A stretch of DNA of 13,756 nucleotides, taken from contig JAKAIQ010000028.1 in NCBI GenBank assembly GCA_021825035.1, forward strand, positions 1 to 13,756. The letters run 5' to 3'. How positions within the stretch are numbered: position 1 is the stretch's first letter; every line of letters begins with the position of its first letter. The notes under the pieces were generated by a model, which worked only from the letters and a program-made list of their open reading frames with translations, searched no databases and was not told where the DNA came from. This DNA comes from Deltaproteobacteria bacterium (lineage in GTDB: Bacteria > Desulfobacterota > GWC2-55-46). The translations under genes were made by a program, and so were the position numbers. Of the stretch, positions 13,611 to 13,756 are shown in pieces.

Positions 13611-13756
13611 TCTCCCAATATGAATACCCGCATCCAGCCCCTGCTGCCGGCCCTGCAGAGTAACTGGCTGATTGCCCATGTCATCACCTGTTTTCTGGGG
13701 TATGCGGCTTTTGCCGTTTCCTGCAGTCTCAGCATCATGTATTTGATTAAGAAATC
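13602..13756 (+). CDS. ccsB: CcsA/CcsB (ResC-type) cytochrome c biogenesis protein, internal fragment
   Basis: The frame starting ASFSPNMNTRIQPLLPAL and continuing SNWLIAHVITCFLGYAAF to IMYLIKK at the window edge reads as the haem-handling membrane protein of System II cytochrome c maturation. PALQSNWLIAHV followed by a GYAAFAV transmembrane segment is characteristic, with the conserved His of the haem-binding pair in AHV. Both ends are missing: the 3' end runs out of the window, and the N-terminal transmembrane part is absent because the frame meets the antisense enolase sequence around 13599-13613. Symbol use differs between genomes (ccsA, ccsB, resC). Short length limits confidence, but the match to the family pattern is strong. 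Confidence 0.75.

Overview
The window looks like chromosomal DNA of a Gram-negative bacterium, probably anaerobic and most like the Desulfobacterota/Nitrospirota grade. This is an inference from four things: an SppA with a lipobox, a System II (CcsA/CcsB-type) cytochrome c maturation fragment, a murI-GerMN gene pair, and a probable selenoprotein. No rRNA, tRNA, CRISPR array, insertion sequence or phage gene is visible. All genes but two run at ordinary spacing, and no gene-free stretch exceeds about 210 bp.

Layout. (1) 2-5857, all + strand: the 3' part of guaA, a LOG-family phosphoribohydrolase overlapping or abutting it, a 62-residue ribbon-helix-helix protein, an HPr-kinase-like P-loop protein, an SppA-type signal peptide peptidase lipoprotein, and a polytopic GT39/ArnT-like glycosyltransferase. 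A GntR-type palindrome lies before the kinase gene and may split this run into two transcription units. (2) 6067-7022, + strand: a two-gene unit behind a recognisable promoter, with nicotinamidase pncA and a rhodanese-domain protein whose frame is interrupted by one TGA. (3) 7060-9949, - strand: murI, a GerMN-domain membrane protein and aspartate ammonia-lyase, closely packed as one probable operon. (4) 10088-11827, + strand: PolX with a C-terminal PHP domain, divergent from murI. (5) 11838-13166, - strand: a CNNM/CBS/CorC-HlyC membrane protein with its own extended -10 promoter. (6) 13293-13756: the C-terminal part of enolase on the - strand meets a CcsA/CcsB fragment on the + strand. Both have lost their N-terminal parts at the same place.

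Main discovery. The rhodanese gene at 6687-7022 is best read as a selenoprotein. The TGA at 6894-6896 falls where homologues have the second Cys of a C-T-C active-site motif. The same frame then continues for 41 codons of normal rhodanese sequence to a TAA. A GC-rich hairpin, loop CGUGC, starts 16 nt after the TGA and has its apical loop 21 nt after it, as expected of a bacterial SECIS element. Reading the gene conventionally gives a useless 69-residue truncation and hides the 3' half.

Second point. The eno/ccsB junction near 13599-13613 is either an assembly chimera or a true rearrangement, so the last ~150 bp should be treated with caution.
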